From NCBI GenBank assembly GCA_021771815.1, contig JAETOE010000019.1:1-64000 (forward strand): DNA of 64,000 bases, in the 5' to 3' direction. The notes below the pieces were generated by a model. The model was not told the origin of the DNA. It did not search any database and saw only the letters and a list, made by a program, of their open reading frames with translations. Of the stretch, positions 8,351-16,770 are shown in pieces (position 1 is the first letter of the stretch; each line of letters opens with the position of its first letter). The translations under genes were made by a program, and so were the position numbers. This DNA is from Roseburia hominis. Its GTDB lineage: Bacteria; Bacillota; Clostridia; Lachnospirales; Lachnospiraceae.

Positions 8351-9952
8351 ATGGAAGTAGTAAAGGTTGAGAAAACGGCTTCGAGAGGTATCGCTGTGGC
8401 TCCGGTATATTTATACCGGGAGCCGGATCTTGCACCTGACTCGTACGCGGTCGCCAAAGAGCAGGCGGAGGAAGAGCAGAAGAAGTTTGTCGATGCAAGG
8501 AGCGCAGTGGTGGAAGAACTGGAGAAGCTTGCCGGAGAAAATGAAATATTTGCGGCGCACCTTGAAATGGCAAATGATTTCATGCTGCAGGACGGCGTGA
8601 ACAACCGGATCGCGATCGAGCAGAAGAATGTGCAGATCGCAGTGAAGGAGACCGTCGAGGAATTTGCGGGAATATTTGCAGCTATGGAAGACGCTTACAT
8701 GCGGGAGCGCGGAGCGGATATCAGGGATATCGGGAAACGTCTGCTTGCAGGCTTAAAAGGGAAAAAGCTGCCGGATTTAGGAAGTCTTGATGCTCCTGTT
8801 ATTGTGGCGGCAAGGGATTTGTACCCTTCTGACACGGTAAAGCTGAACCCGGAATTTGTAAAGGGAATTGTGACCGAGGAGGGCGGCGTGACAAGCCATG
8901 TCTCCATTATCGCAAAAAGTATGAACATACCGATACTTGTGGGGGTAAGCGGAATATCAGAAAAGCTTACAGATGGAGAGACGGTCTGCATGGATGCAGG
9001 GCAGGGGCTTCTGGTACTTGCGCCGGATGAAACCGCACTGTCGGAATATCAGCAGAAAAAGGAAGCCTATGAGAACGAACGCCGCCGTCTTATGGAACTG
9101 CGGAACACTCCGGCGGTGACAAAGGAAGGAAAGAGAATTTCTCTCTGCGCGAATGTCGGAAATGTGGAAGATATCAAAAATGCGCTGGAAATGAACATAG
9201 ACGGCGTGGGCTTGTTCCGCAGTGAACTTTTATATATGGAAAACAGCCATTTCCCCACGGAGGAGGAACAGTTTGCGGTATATAAGGAGGCAGCGGAGTT
9301 ATGCCCGAAAGAACTCACCATCCGCACGCTGGACATCGGAGGGGATAAGGAATTGCCGTACTTTGCATTTGAGAAGGAGGATAATCCGTTTCTGGGCTGG
9401 CGTGCAATCCGTATTTCTCTGGATATGAAAGAGATGTTCAAGGAGCAGCTTCGTGCAATTCTGCGGGCAAGCAGCTACGGACATGTACGGATTATGTTTC
9501 CGATGATGATCTCGCTGGAAGAACTGCGGGACGCCAAAGAGATCGTGGAAGAGTGTAAGAAGGAACTGACCGCCGGGGGAAAGAGTTTTGATGAGAATAT
9601 CGAGCTTGGCATGATGATGGAGACGCCTGCGAGCGTGATTCTGGCGGACGCATTTGCAAAGGAAGCGGATTTCTTCAGCATCGGAACGAATGACCTGACC
9701 CAGTATCTTTTGGCGGTGGATCGTGGAAATAAGAAGATTGCGGACCGCTACAGTTATTTCCATCCGGCGGTGCTTTCCGCCATTGGGCATATTATTGAGG
9801 CGGGACACCGGGCGGGCATCAAGGTCGGTATGTGCGGAGAAATGGCGGGAGATTCCAAGGCGGTTTTAAAACTGTTGGAATTTGGTCTGGATGAATTTTC
9901 CATGTCGGCGGGGAACATCGACTATGTGCGGGAGCAGATTTTAAATTATTGA
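8351..9952 (+). CDS. ptsI: PTS enzyme I (phosphoenolpyruvate-protein phosphotransferase)
   Basis: This 533-residue enzyme I starts the PTS phosphate cascade from phosphoenolpyruvate. The phospho-histidine is His183 in GGVTSHVSII. The PEP-binding barrel carries GVGLFRSELLYM and the catalytic Cys495 in KVGMCGEMAG. It is about 30-40 residues shorter than the well-known enzymes, mainly at the C-terminus, but no active-site element is missing. The ATG at 8351 is chosen because the family N-terminus begins there (VEKTASRGIAVAP). The upstream in-frame start at 8327 lies inside ptsH. It is the last gene of the hexitol operon. Confidence 0.93.
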   Translation: MEVVKVEKTASRGIAVAPVYLYREPDLAPDSYAVAKEQAEEEQKKFVDARSAVVEELEKLAGENEIFAAHLEMANDFMLQDGVNNRIAIEQKNVQIAVKETVEEFAGIFAAMEDAYMRERGADIRDIGKRLLAGLKGKKLPDLGSLDAPVIVAARDLYPSDTVKLNPEFVKGIVTEEGGVTSHVSIIAKSMNIPILVGVSGISEKLTDGETVCMDAGQGLLVLAPDETALSEYQQKKEAYENERRRLMELRNTPAVTKEGKRISLCANVGNVEDIKNALEMNIDGVGLFRSELLYMENSHFPTEEEQFAVYKEAAELCPKELTIRTLDIGGDKELPYFAFEKEDNPFLGWRAIRISLDMKEMFKEQLRAILRASSYGHVRIMFPMMISLEELRDAKEIVEECKKELTAGGKSFDENIELGMMMETPASVILADAFAKEADFFSIGTNDLTQYLLAVDRGNKKIADRYSYFHPAVLSAIGHIIEAGHRAGIKVGMCGEMAGDSKAVLKLLEFGLDEFSMSAGNIDYVREQILNY

Positions 9953-9984
9953 AATGTTTAAAAAATAAAAACAGATGCAACCAG

Positions 9985-10052
9985 CCTCTCTTTTTTGCGT
10001 CATACCTTATGAAAGAGGAAAATCTTTTGTAAGGAACACGCAAAAAGGGAGG
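9985..10052 (+). promoter_or_regulatory. Long inverted repeat covering the serpin ribosome site
   Basis: CCTCTCTTTTTTGCGT (9985-10000) pairs, with one mismatch, with ACGCAAAAAGGGAGG (10038-10052). The right arm contains the GGGAGG ribosome site of the serpin gene. About 37 nt lie between the arms. If transcribed together, the fold would block serpin translation. The pairing is seen; regulation is inference. Confidence 0.35.
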
Positions 10053-10060
10053 TTTTTATT

Positions 10061-11413
10061 ATGAAAAAAACAGAGATGACGGTTCGGATAACAGCGGGGA
10101 TTCTTGCATGCCTGATGGCAGCAGGCCCGACCAGTTGTGGAGGGAGCGGGCTTTCGGCTTCCACGAAGGATCTGACGAAGCAGTATCGGGGAGACGGCGG
10201 AACGAATGAGCAGATACATACGGAAGGCGGCGGAAGAGAGGATAAGGGAAGCGGGCGGGAGACGACGGGAGTTACGCCGGAATTTGCCGCATCCTATGCC
10301 GATTTCTCACTGGAACTGCTTCGCAACAGTAAGCGTCAGGGACAAACGGCAGGAAGCGATGCGTCGAATGCGGTGGTATCGCCGCTTTCCGTGCTGATGG
10401 CGCTTGAGATGACAAGGCAGGGAGCAAGAGGAGAGACGAGGAATGAGATGGATACAGTGCTCTATCCGGGAATTACGGCAGAGGAAGGAAAAGCTGCGCT
10501 GCTTACATTTTCAGATAATTTGCCAGACGAAGAGGGAGCGCGGATGCATCTTGCAAATTCCGTCTGGCTGAATACGGAGAATGATGTATTTACGCCGGAT
10601 GAAGATTTTCTTAAGACGGAGGCGGAGGAATACGACGCGCAGATTTTCGGCGCGCCTTTTACGGAGCAGACCTGTACTGATTTAAATCGTTGGGTGGAAC
10701 ACGAAACGGACGGCATGATAACTGATATTTTAGATGAGATTCCAAAGGACGCCCTGATGTATCTTGTGAATGCAGTCGCATTTGAGGCGGATTGGGCGGC
10801 GGCGTATGAGGCAAATCAGGTGCACGATGCGACCTTTTACGGAGCGGACGGAAGCAAAGCGGCGGTGTCTATGATGTATGAGGAGATGTACAGTTATCTT
10901 TCGGGGGAGAATGTGCAGGGCTTTCGCAAACCATACAAAGACGGTTATTCCTTCGTGGCGCTGCTGCCGGATGAGGGGATTTCTTTGGAGGAATATCTCG
11001 CGGGACTGGACGGGGAAACATTTATGGAGACAATCACGCAGGAGAATGATACAATGGTAGAAACAGGGCTACCGAAGTTTGAGGTCAAGACAAAGCTGGA
11101 ACTGTCGGAGACGCTTATGGATATGGGAATGCCGCTCGCATTTGACGGCGACAGAGCGGATTTTACCGGAATGGGAAGCTGTGCGGACGGCTACAACATG
11201 TATATCAGCCGCGTGCTGCACCAGACGTATGTGAGGGTGGATGAGCTTGGCACGAAGGCGGGAGCCGCGACCGTCGTGGAGATGTGCGGGGAAAGTGCGA
11301 TGCTCATGGAGGAGGAGCCCAAGAGGGTGATTCTGGATCGTCCGTTCCTGTATGCGATTGTCGAGAAGGAGAGCGGACTTCCGGTGTTTATCGGAACGGT
11401 GGAGAAGTTGTAG
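10061..11413 (+). CDS. Serpin (serine protease inhibitor), exported
   Basis: This 450-residue bacterial serpin has an N-terminal export signal with Cys17 and Cys26, either of which could be a lipoprotein cysteine, although neither lipobox is ideal. A low-complexity spacer of about 50 residues follows, then the serpin fold (ADFSLELLRN, VVSPLSVLMALEM, LANSVWLN). The reactive-loop hinge GTKAGAATVV starts near residue 396 and is small-residue rich, as inhibitory serpins require. Counting from the hinge puts P1-P1' at about Glu-Ser in MCGESAM, though the exact scissile bond is uncertain. The protein ends with the strand LDRPFLYAIVE. It probably protects the cell surface from gut or self proteases. 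Its last codons form the first unit of a tandem repeat. Confidence 0.92.
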   Translation: MKKTEMTVRITAGILACLMAAGPTSCGGSGLSASTKDLTKQYRGDGGTNEQIHTEGGGREDKGSGRETTGVTPEFAASYADFSLELLRNSKRQGQTAGSDASNAVVSPLSVLMALEMTRQGARGETRNEMDTVLYPGITAEEGKAALLTFSDNLPDEEGARMHLANSVWLNTENDVFTPDEDFLKTEAEEYDAQIFGAPFTEQTCTDLNRWVEHETDGMITDILDEIPKDALMYLVNAVAFEADWAAAYEANQVHDATFYGADGSKAAVSMMYEEMYSYLSGENVQGFRKPYKDGYSFVALLPDEGISLEEYLAGLDGETFMETITQENDTMVETGLPKFEVKTKLELSETLMDMGMPLAFDGDRADFTGMGSCADGYNMYISRVLHQTYVRVDELGTKAGAATVVEMCGESAMLMEEEPKRVILDRPFLYAIVEKESGLPVFIGTVEKL

Positions 11414-11515
11414 AGACGATGGAGAAGCTATAGTGACGGTGGAGAAGTTGTCGGGACGGTGGAGAAGCTATAGTGACGGTGGAGAAGTTGTCGGGATGGT
11501 GGAGAAGCTATAGTG
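11396..11515 (+). repeat. Six 20-bp tandem repeats across the serpin stop codon
   Basis: Six consecutive 20-bp units begin ACGGTGGAGAAG, ACGATGGAGAAG or ATGGTGGAGAAG. They alternate between two tails (TTGTCGGG type and CTATAGTG type), giving a 40-bp higher-order period. The first unit is the coding end of the serpin gene (GTVEKL and stop). The array continues to the region just before the sigma factor start. Confidence 0.93.
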
Positions 11516-11581
11516 ACGGCAGAGGGTAAGATGGATGAAGCTTGGTGCGCAAATAGAGTCCGTACAGAAATGAGGAGCAGG

Positions 11582-12136
11582 ATGGAAGACGAGAAGATTA
11601 TCGAGTTGTATTGGGAGAGAAATCAGACGGCCATCGGTGAGACAGAGCGGAAGTATAAAAGATACTGCGGCAAGATCGCACACAATATCTTGCGGGAAGC
11701 ACAGGATACCGAGGAATGTTTAAACGACACATGGCTGCGCGCGTGGAATTCCATGCCGACGGAGCGACCGGGCATTCTATCTGCATTTCTCGGTGCAATC
11801 ACGCGCAACCTCTCGCTGGATTGCTACCGCAGAAAGCATTCCGCCAAGCGCGGGGGCGGTGTGATGCCGTACATCTACGATGAACTGCGCGAGTGTGCGG
11901 GCGGGGAAGAACCGTTCCATCAGGTGGCGCAGGGAGAACTTGTGGCCGCCATAAATCGTTTCCTTGCGGGGATGGAGCGGGAGAACCGTGTGATTTTCAT
12001 GCGCAGATATTGGTACATGGATGAGGTTAAGGAGATTGCGGGGCGGCTAGCGGTGAGTGAGAGCAAGGTCAAATCGTCCCTGTTCCGTTCCAGAAAAAGA
12101 CTGTATACATATCTGGAGCAGGAAGGCTTTCTGTAA
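11582..12136 (+). CDS. ECF-type RNA polymerase sigma factor
   Basis: This 184-residue sigma-70 family protein lacks regions 1 and 3, as ECF factors do. Region 2 is seen in ILREAQDTEECLNDTWLRAW and region 4 in RRYWYMDEVKEIAGRLAVSE, a helix-turn-helix for the -35 element. A longer in-frame start at 11513 lies in the tandem repeat and is unlikely; the ATG at 11582 follows GAGGAG. It probably works with the membrane protein encoded 121 bp downstream and may control the serpin gene, but no duplicated promoter motif was identified to prove this. Confidence 0.88.
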   Translation: MEDEKIIELYWERNQTAIGETERKYKRYCGKIAHNILREAQDTEECLNDTWLRAWNSMPTERPGILSAFLGAITRNLSLDCYRRKHSAKRGGGVMPYIYDELRECAGGEEPFHQVAQGELVAAINRFLAGMERENRVIFMRRYWYMDEVKEIAGRLAVSESKVKSSLFRSRKRLYTYLEQEGFL

Positions 12137-12257
12137 GCGGAAATATAACGGAAGGCTGCTGCGTGACGAAGGGGAACGGCAGTGAGAGCTTGTTTTGTAT
12201 ATGGAAAAGGGAGGCTGTCTGTGGCAGGCGGTTTTGTGAGAAAGGCAGGGAAATCGT

Positions 12258-13196
12258 ATGAAAATAGATGAGTTGCTGGATGCGCTTGGAAAGATAGACT
12301 CAGTCTATATAGAAGAGGCGGAGAAAGTACGTTTTGCGCGGAGCAGACGTGTGAAATACTGGGCTCCGGCGGCGGCATGCGCGGCGCTGCTTATATTGGG
12401 AGGAAGCTTTGGTTTGTGGCGGCTGGGCAATGGAGCAGCGGATATGGCAGAAAGTGCCGGGGAGGCAGCAGGCAAAACAGATATGGCGGAAAGTGTAGAA
12501 GCGGCAGATGCGGCAGCGTCCGGCGTGGCGGAAAATGCGGAAGAAACTGCACCGGCAGGGGGTGCGGACGGAGCTGTGCCGGAAGAAAGTGTGGAGGGAA
12601 CCGCGTCGGCAGGAAGTACGGACCAAGCTGCACCGGCAGAAAGCGCGGACGAAGCTGTATTGACAGAAAGCGCAGGAGAAAACGCAGCGGCGGAAAATGT
12701 GTGGAAGGTGAATGAGGTCGGGGAATTGCAGACGGCAGTTGCGTGCGGTGCAGAGTCACCGGCAAAAGTAGAATATTATACCGCAGAGGAACTGGAAGCC
12801 CATTATGGCATTTCCATCCTGCCAGAGCTGCTGCCGGAGGGCTATGCATTGGAAGGAACAGAAACATATACCGTAGGTTATGATGCAGATGGAAATGTCG
12901 TGGAGGATAACTGTACGTTGATTTACCGTGACAGCGAAACGGGAGGCGAACTTCGCATTTCTGCCAGAACGGTCGACCTGGGTGAGATGACTTCCTTTGC
13001 CGACACGAAGCTTGCAGCTTCTGTGATCGGCGGAACCGAAGTCACCGTCGGACATTACCGCACAGGAAGCAGCGGAAGCGGGGAGAGAGACGGCTATCTG
13101 GCAGTCTATGAGAAGGACGGCGTGACCGTGACGGTGGAGGGAACTGCTATGAAGGAAGCGGACTTTCGGATGGCGCTTGAAAGTTTGCTCAAGTGA
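12258..13196 (+). CDS. Putative membrane anti-sigma factor
   Basis: This 312-residue protein has a short cytoplasmic N-terminus (MKIDELLDALGKIDSVYIEE), of the kind found in membrane partners of clostridial ECF sigma factors. One transmembrane helix spans about residues 35-55. An Ala/Glu-rich spacer (about 60-148) built from degenerate ESADEA, GTASAG and similar blocks leads to an extracytoplasmic domain (about 160-312) with a Lachnospiraceae DUF4367-like look (LPEGYALEGTETY). The arrangement and the sigma gene beside it suggest it holds the sigma factor until a surface signal releases it. No specific family could be confirmed. Its 3' end enters an 18-bp tandem repeat. Confidence 0.75.
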   Translation: MKIDELLDALGKIDSVYIEEAEKVRFARSRRVKYWAPAAACAALLILGGSFGLWRLGNGAADMAESAGEAAGKTDMAESVEAADAAASGVAENAEETAPAGGADGAVPEESVEGTASAGSTDQAAPAESADEAVLTESAGENAAAENVWKVNEVGELQTAVACGAESPAKVEYYTAEELEAHYGISILPELLPEGYALEGTETYTVGYDADGNVVEDNCTLIYRDSETGGELRISARTVDLGEMTSFADTKLAASVIGGTEVTVGHYRTGSSGSGERDGYLAVYEKDGVTVTVEGTAMKEADFRMALESLLK

Positions 13197-13231
13197 CGAA
13201 GTTTGCTTGAGCGACGAATTTGCGGTTGAAA
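13180..13231 (+). repeat. 18-bp tandem repeat across the anti-sigma stop codon
   Basis: About 2.8 copies of an 18-bp unit (AAAGTTTGCTCAAGTGAC, GAAGTTTGCTTGAGCGAC, GAATTTGCGG and onward) start in the last codons of the gene and cover its TGA. The third, decayed copy reaches the -35 box of the next promoter. Confidence 0.75.
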
Positions 13232-13254
13232 TGATATTTGGCGTATGCTATAAT
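13226..13254 (+). promoter_or_regulatory. Promoter of the Rpn-type nuclease gene
   Basis: TTGAAA and an extended TGCTATAAT are separated by 17 bp, close to consensus. The start codon at 13443 lies about 180 nt beyond the expected transcription start, leaving a long leader in which I see no clear fold. Confidence 0.75.
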
Positions 13255-13442
13255 TGCGCAAAGCATATTTTTCTTAAATATATCACAAGGATGGATTCCT
13301 TATCCAACACACATTTCTATACAGTGCTCCTCGTTATGTCACAGGATGCTGTAATTTCATATCAGAAAATTCATGCTTTTATTTCAAAGTCAAAAAGCAG
13401 GAGTTTTCGGTGAAGCGCTCCTGCACGCAGGAGGAAGTGAAT

Positions 13443-14441
13443 ATGGTACGGGATTCGGGATGGAAGAGCTATTTCTCGGATGATGCGCGTTATGCAGATG
13501 TAATCAATGCGCTCGGATGTGGCGGTGAGCAGGTGGTAGCGGCAGATGATCTGCGGGAGCTGGACACGCAGACAGGATTTGTAAAGGAATCGGGATTTGG
13601 CAGAGAAAGAATATTTGAGAAGAAGGGAAATACCCCAAAAAGGAAAATCATCAAAGTCCGTGATATGGTGCGAAAGGCGGCGTTTGGAACAAATTTCGCA
13701 ATTATAGGGATTGAGAGCCAGGAAACAGTCGATTATTCCATGCCGCTTCGGAATATGTCTTACGATGTGGGAGAGTATGAGAAGCAGGCGGCGAGGATTC
13801 GTAAGCAGGTGCGCAAGCGTGCGGCCGGTTTAAGGACAGGTGAGTATTTATACGGATTCCGGGAGAACAGCCGGATGTACCCGGTTGTGACATTTATCCT
13901 GTATTCCGGTGTGAAGCCGTGGGATGGTCCGATCTCATTGCATGGGATGTTGGAGTTGCAGGGGATTCCGGAGAAGATGAGAAGTATGATACCCGATTAT
14001 CGGATCAATCTCATTGAAATTCGAAAGCTGAACGATACGGACATATTTAAAACGGATGTAAAGCAGGTATTTGATTTTATCCGCTGCGCGGAGAATAAAA
14101 AGGCATTAACGCAGTTGGTGGAGAATGATACCTACTATCGGCATATGGAGGAAGATGCATTCAATGTGGTGGTGAATTATGCAAATGCAACGGAACTGGC
14201 AGCAGCAAAAGATTACTACAGAAAGGATGGTAAGGTGGATATGTGTACGGCGATAAGAGAGATGATGGCAGACAGCAGGGAAGAAGGAATTCGCACGGGA
14301 CGCGAAGAAGGATTCGACGAGAAGGGCATTCAGGTATTTATCAATGCCGTAAACCGTGGGATGTCAGAGACGGATGCGAAAGCGATTGCAGAGATTAGCG
14401 ACGAGCTTGTAGAAGTCGCGAGAAAAAGAATGAGCAGATAG
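13443..14441 (+). CDS. Rpn-family recombination-promoting nuclease / putative transposase
   Basis: This 332-residue protein resembles the PD-(D/E)XK proteins of the Rpn (PDDEXK_2) family common in Lachnospiraceae. Rpn proteins cleave DNA and promote RecA-independent recombination. The catalytic core shows as FAIIGIESQETVDY, where ESQ is the usual variant of the ExK motif, followed by MPLRNMSYDVGEY. The C-terminal tail (DSREEGIRTGREEGFDEKG) is the typical repeated RxEG helix. The ATG at 13443 has AGGAGG 8 nt upstream and is much better than the GTG at 13410. No terminal inverted repeats or target duplications were seen, so it is listed as a gene rather than a mobile element. Confidence 0.85.
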   Translation: MVRDSGWKSYFSDDARYADVINALGCGGEQVVAADDLRELDTQTGFVKESGFGRERIFEKKGNTPKRKIIKVRDMVRKAAFGTNFAIIGIESQETVDYSMPLRNMSYDVGEYEKQAARIRKQVRKRAAGLRTGEYLYGFRENSRMYPVVTFILYSGVKPWDGPISLHGMLELQGIPEKMRSMIPDYRINLIEIRKLNDTDIFKTDVKQVFDFIRCAENKKALTQLVENDTYYRHMEEDAFNVVVNYANATELAAAKDYYRKDGKVDMCTAIREMMADSREEGIRTGREEGFDEKGIQVFINAVNRGMSETDAKAIAEISDELVEVARKRMSR

Positions 14442-14446
14442 CAGCG

Positions 14447-14491
14447 GAGGCTTTAAATCGTGATAGAAAGACGGTTTAAAGCCTCTTTCTT
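14447..14491 (+). terminator. Terminator after the Rpn-type gene
   Basis: GAGGCTTTAAATCG and CGGTTTAAAGCCTC pair with one mismatch around an 11-nt loop and are followed by TTTCTT. It starts 5 bp after the stop codon. Confidence 0.78.
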
Positions 14492-14617
14492 AATAATTTT
14501 ATTTATTTTTATGGAAGTTTTCTTTCCCGACCCGCACTTGATTTTGCCCGGAAGTTGTATTATGCTTTCTTCTGGCGGGCGCAGAAGACAATGGCGCCGT
14601 CAGCGAAGGAGAACGCA

Positions 14618-15151
14618 ATGAAAATTACAGCAAAACAAATTACAACAACAGCCGCGCTTTTAGCGATCTGCATCGTGAGTCAGTTTTTCAAGAACACCAG
14701 TGTCTATATCACAGGGCCGGTCATCAATGCGTGCCTGATTCTGGCGGTACTTAGCGGAGGTATGGCCTGTGGGCTGATTCTGGCGGTGATTACGCCTGTG
14801 ACGGCATTCTTTATTTCGGGCAGCCCCATCATGGCGGCGATTCCGGCGATCATTCCGTGCGTTATGCTCGGAAACGTACTTTTGGCGCTCGGCACCGGAT
14901 TGGTTTATAAGAAGGTAAAAGGGAATGGAGGACTGATTGCAGGTATGGCGGTCGGTTCCGTGGTGAAAGCGCTGTTTATGGGCGTTGTCATTTCCATGAT
15001 TTTGATCCCGAATCTGATTCCGGCGGCGATGGAAGCGAAGATGGGCGTATTTCAGACGACGTTTTCCGTGACGCAGTTCATAACTGCGCTAATCGGAAGC
15101 GTGTATGCATTTATTCTCTGGATTCCGTTGAAGAAGGTCATGGGAGAGTAA
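14618..15151 (+). CDS. ECF transporter S component, substrate unknown
   Basis: This is a 177-residue integral membrane protein with about five or six hydrophobic segments. Its features fit the substrate-binding subunit (S component) of an energy-coupling factor vitamin transporter: MKITAKQITTTAALLAI at the N-terminus, and PVTAFFISGSP and AIIPCVMLGN in the middle. It would need the shared EcfAAT module, which is not in this window. The ATG at 14618 has AAGGAG upstream; the longer frame from 14555 adds an unlikely leader. No vitamin riboswitch was recognised in the short upstream region, so the substrate is not predicted. Confidence 0.82.
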   Translation: MKITAKQITTTAALLAICIVSQFFKNTSVYITGPVINACLILAVLSGGMACGLILAVITPVTAFFISGSPIMAAIPAIIPCVMLGNVLLALGTGLVYKKVKGNGGLIAGMAVGSVVKALFMGVVISMILIPNLIPAAMEAKMGVFQTTFSVTQFITALIGSVYAFILWIPLKKVMGE

Positions 15152-15183
15152 GAGAATAGGAAGGAAAACAGGGAGGATTTACA

Positions 15184-16674
15184 ATGGATAATCGGACTAT
15201 GATGCAGTACTTTGAGTGGTATCTTCCGGACAACGGTCTGCACTGGAAACGGCTTGCGGCGCAGGCGGCGGAGCTTAAGAAGGCGGGAATCAATATGGTG
15301 TGGCTGCCGCCGGCTTACAAAGGGGCTGCGGGAGGCAGCAGCGTCGGCTACGACGTGTACGATATGTACGATCTGGGGGAGTTCGACCAGAAGGGGAGCG
15401 TCAGAACCAAGTATGGCACAAGAGAGGAATACCTGAATGCGGTAGAAGAACTGCAGAAAAACGGAATCGAAGTGATTGCCGACGTCGTGTTAAACCATCG
15501 CATGGGCGCTGACGGGACGGAAGAAGTCACTGTGGTGGAGGAGCTTGGAACCGACCGCAATCAGGATGTTGGCGGGAAGCAGCAGATCCTCGCGTGGACG
15601 AAGCTGGATTTTCCGGGGAGAGCGGGAAAGTATTCCGCGTTCCAGTGGAACGCTTCGCATTTCAGCGGGACGGACTGGGATGAAGCGGCGAAGCGGAACG
15701 GAATCTTCCGGTTTGACGGGAAGAACTGGAACAGGGAGACGGACACGGAGAACGGCAACTATGACTATCTGATGGGCGCCGATCTGGATACGGACCATCC
15801 CGAGGTCGTAGGAGAAACGCACGACTGGGGAAAATGGTATCTTGATACGGTACATATGGACGGATTTCGTCTGGATGCGGTCAAGCATATCGGCTTTGAT
15901 TTTTACCGCGAATGGATGAAGGATATGCGTGCGTATGCGAAAGCGCCGGAGCACGGGGGCGGGGAGCTTTTCATCGTCGGGGAGTACTGGGCGAAGGAAA
16001 ATGCAAAGCTTCTGCATTATCTGGACGTGACGGAGCGGAATTTAAGCCTGTTTGATGTGCCGCTACATTTCAAATTCCTTGCCGCTGCGACCTCCGACGG
16101 CAACTTCGATATGGCAAGGCTCTATGAAGACACGCTGACCGGAACGGACCCGGAACACGCAGTTACGTTTGTGGATAATCATGATACACAGCCCGGACAG
16201 GCGCTCTATTCTTTTATTCCGGCGTGGTTTAAGCCGATCGCCTATGCGCTCATTCTGCTTCGGGCCGTGGGAACGCCGTGCGTATTCTATGGAGATTATT
16301 ACGGCATACCGCATGATGGCGTCGTGCCTGTGGCGAAGCTTCCCGCGCTGCTCGCAGTCAGGGAGCGCTATGCATACGGGCAGGAGCATTTGTTCTTTGA
16401 CGATCCGTCTCTGGTCGGCTTTACGCGGGAAGGCGATGCGGAGCATGCAGATTCCGGTATCGCGGTTCTGCTGACGGATAGCGTCGGCGGGAAAAAGCGG
16501 ATGTATCTCGGAACGCAGCACGCGGGAAAAAGATTCGTGGATGCTCTGGGAGGAAAAAGTGAGATCGTCACGGTCCAGGCGGACGGTTTTGGCGAATTTA
16601 CAGTGGACGGCGGTTCCGTGTCCGTGTGGGTGGCGGAGCGTGCGGGTGAATATCTGTACACGCATCTGCGGTAA
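15184..16674 (+). CDS. Cytoplasmic alpha-amylase (GH13)
   Basis: This 496-residue GH13 enzyme hydrolyses internal alpha-1,4 bonds of starch- or glycogen-derived glucans. The start MDNRTMMQYFEWYLPDNG is typical of the GH13_5 alpha-amylases, and there is no signal peptide, so it acts inside the cell. The conserved regions are DVVLNH (about 100), GFRLDAVKH with nucleophile Asp231, VGEYW with acid/base Glu267, and FVDNHDT with Asp334. The substrate is probably imported malto-oligosaccharide or stored glycogen. It stands 32 bp after the S component gene, but no functional link is evident. Confidence 0.94.
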   Translation: MDNRTMMQYFEWYLPDNGLHWKRLAAQAAELKKAGINMVWLPPAYKGAAGGSSVGYDVYDMYDLGEFDQKGSVRTKYGTREEYLNAVEELQKNGIEVIADVVLNHRMGADGTEEVTVVEELGTDRNQDVGGKQQILAWTKLDFPGRAGKYSAFQWNASHFSGTDWDEAAKRNGIFRFDGKNWNRETDTENGNYDYLMGADLDTDHPEVVGETHDWGKWYLDTVHMDGFRLDAVKHIGFDFYREWMKDMRAYAKAPEHGGGELFIVGEYWAKENAKLLHYLDVTERNLSLFDVPLHFKFLAAATSDGNFDMARLYEDTLTGTDPEHAVTFVDNHDTQPGQALYSFIPAWFKPIAYALILLRAVGTPCVFYGDYYGIPHDGVVPVAKLPALLAVRERYAYGQEHLFFDDPSLVGFTREGDAEHADSGIAVLLTDSVGGKKRMYLGTQHAGKRFVDALGGKSEIVTVQADGFGEFTVDGGSVSVWVAERAGEYLYTHLR

Positions 16675-16770
16675 GACGGTGCGGGCGTCTTGTGGCAATA
16701 ACGCTGTTTTATGGATGGGCGATATATCTATAACTTATAAATATGGAAAATATAAGCCCCCGGAATAATC

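Noticed and set aside
11396-11515. CRISPR-like array
   Set aside because: Repeats are contiguous 20-bp units with no spacers, and no cas genes are near.
12300-12867. Long minus-strand and alternate-frame reading frames over the anti-sigma gene
   Set aside because: They arise from the repetitive Ala/Glu-rich codons; residue content is Pro/Leu/His or Arg/Gly-biased and no ribosome sites exist.
13410-13442. GTG start for the Rpn-type protein
   Set aside because: No ribosome site, while ATG 13443 has AGGAGG at 8 nt.
13443-14441. Complete insertion sequence around the Rpn-type gene
   Set aside because: No terminal inverted repeats or target duplications were found; the flanks are an ordinary promoter and terminator.
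14492-14617. Vitamin riboswitch before the first ECF S component gene
   Set aside because: The region is short and no known aptamer sequence could be recognised.
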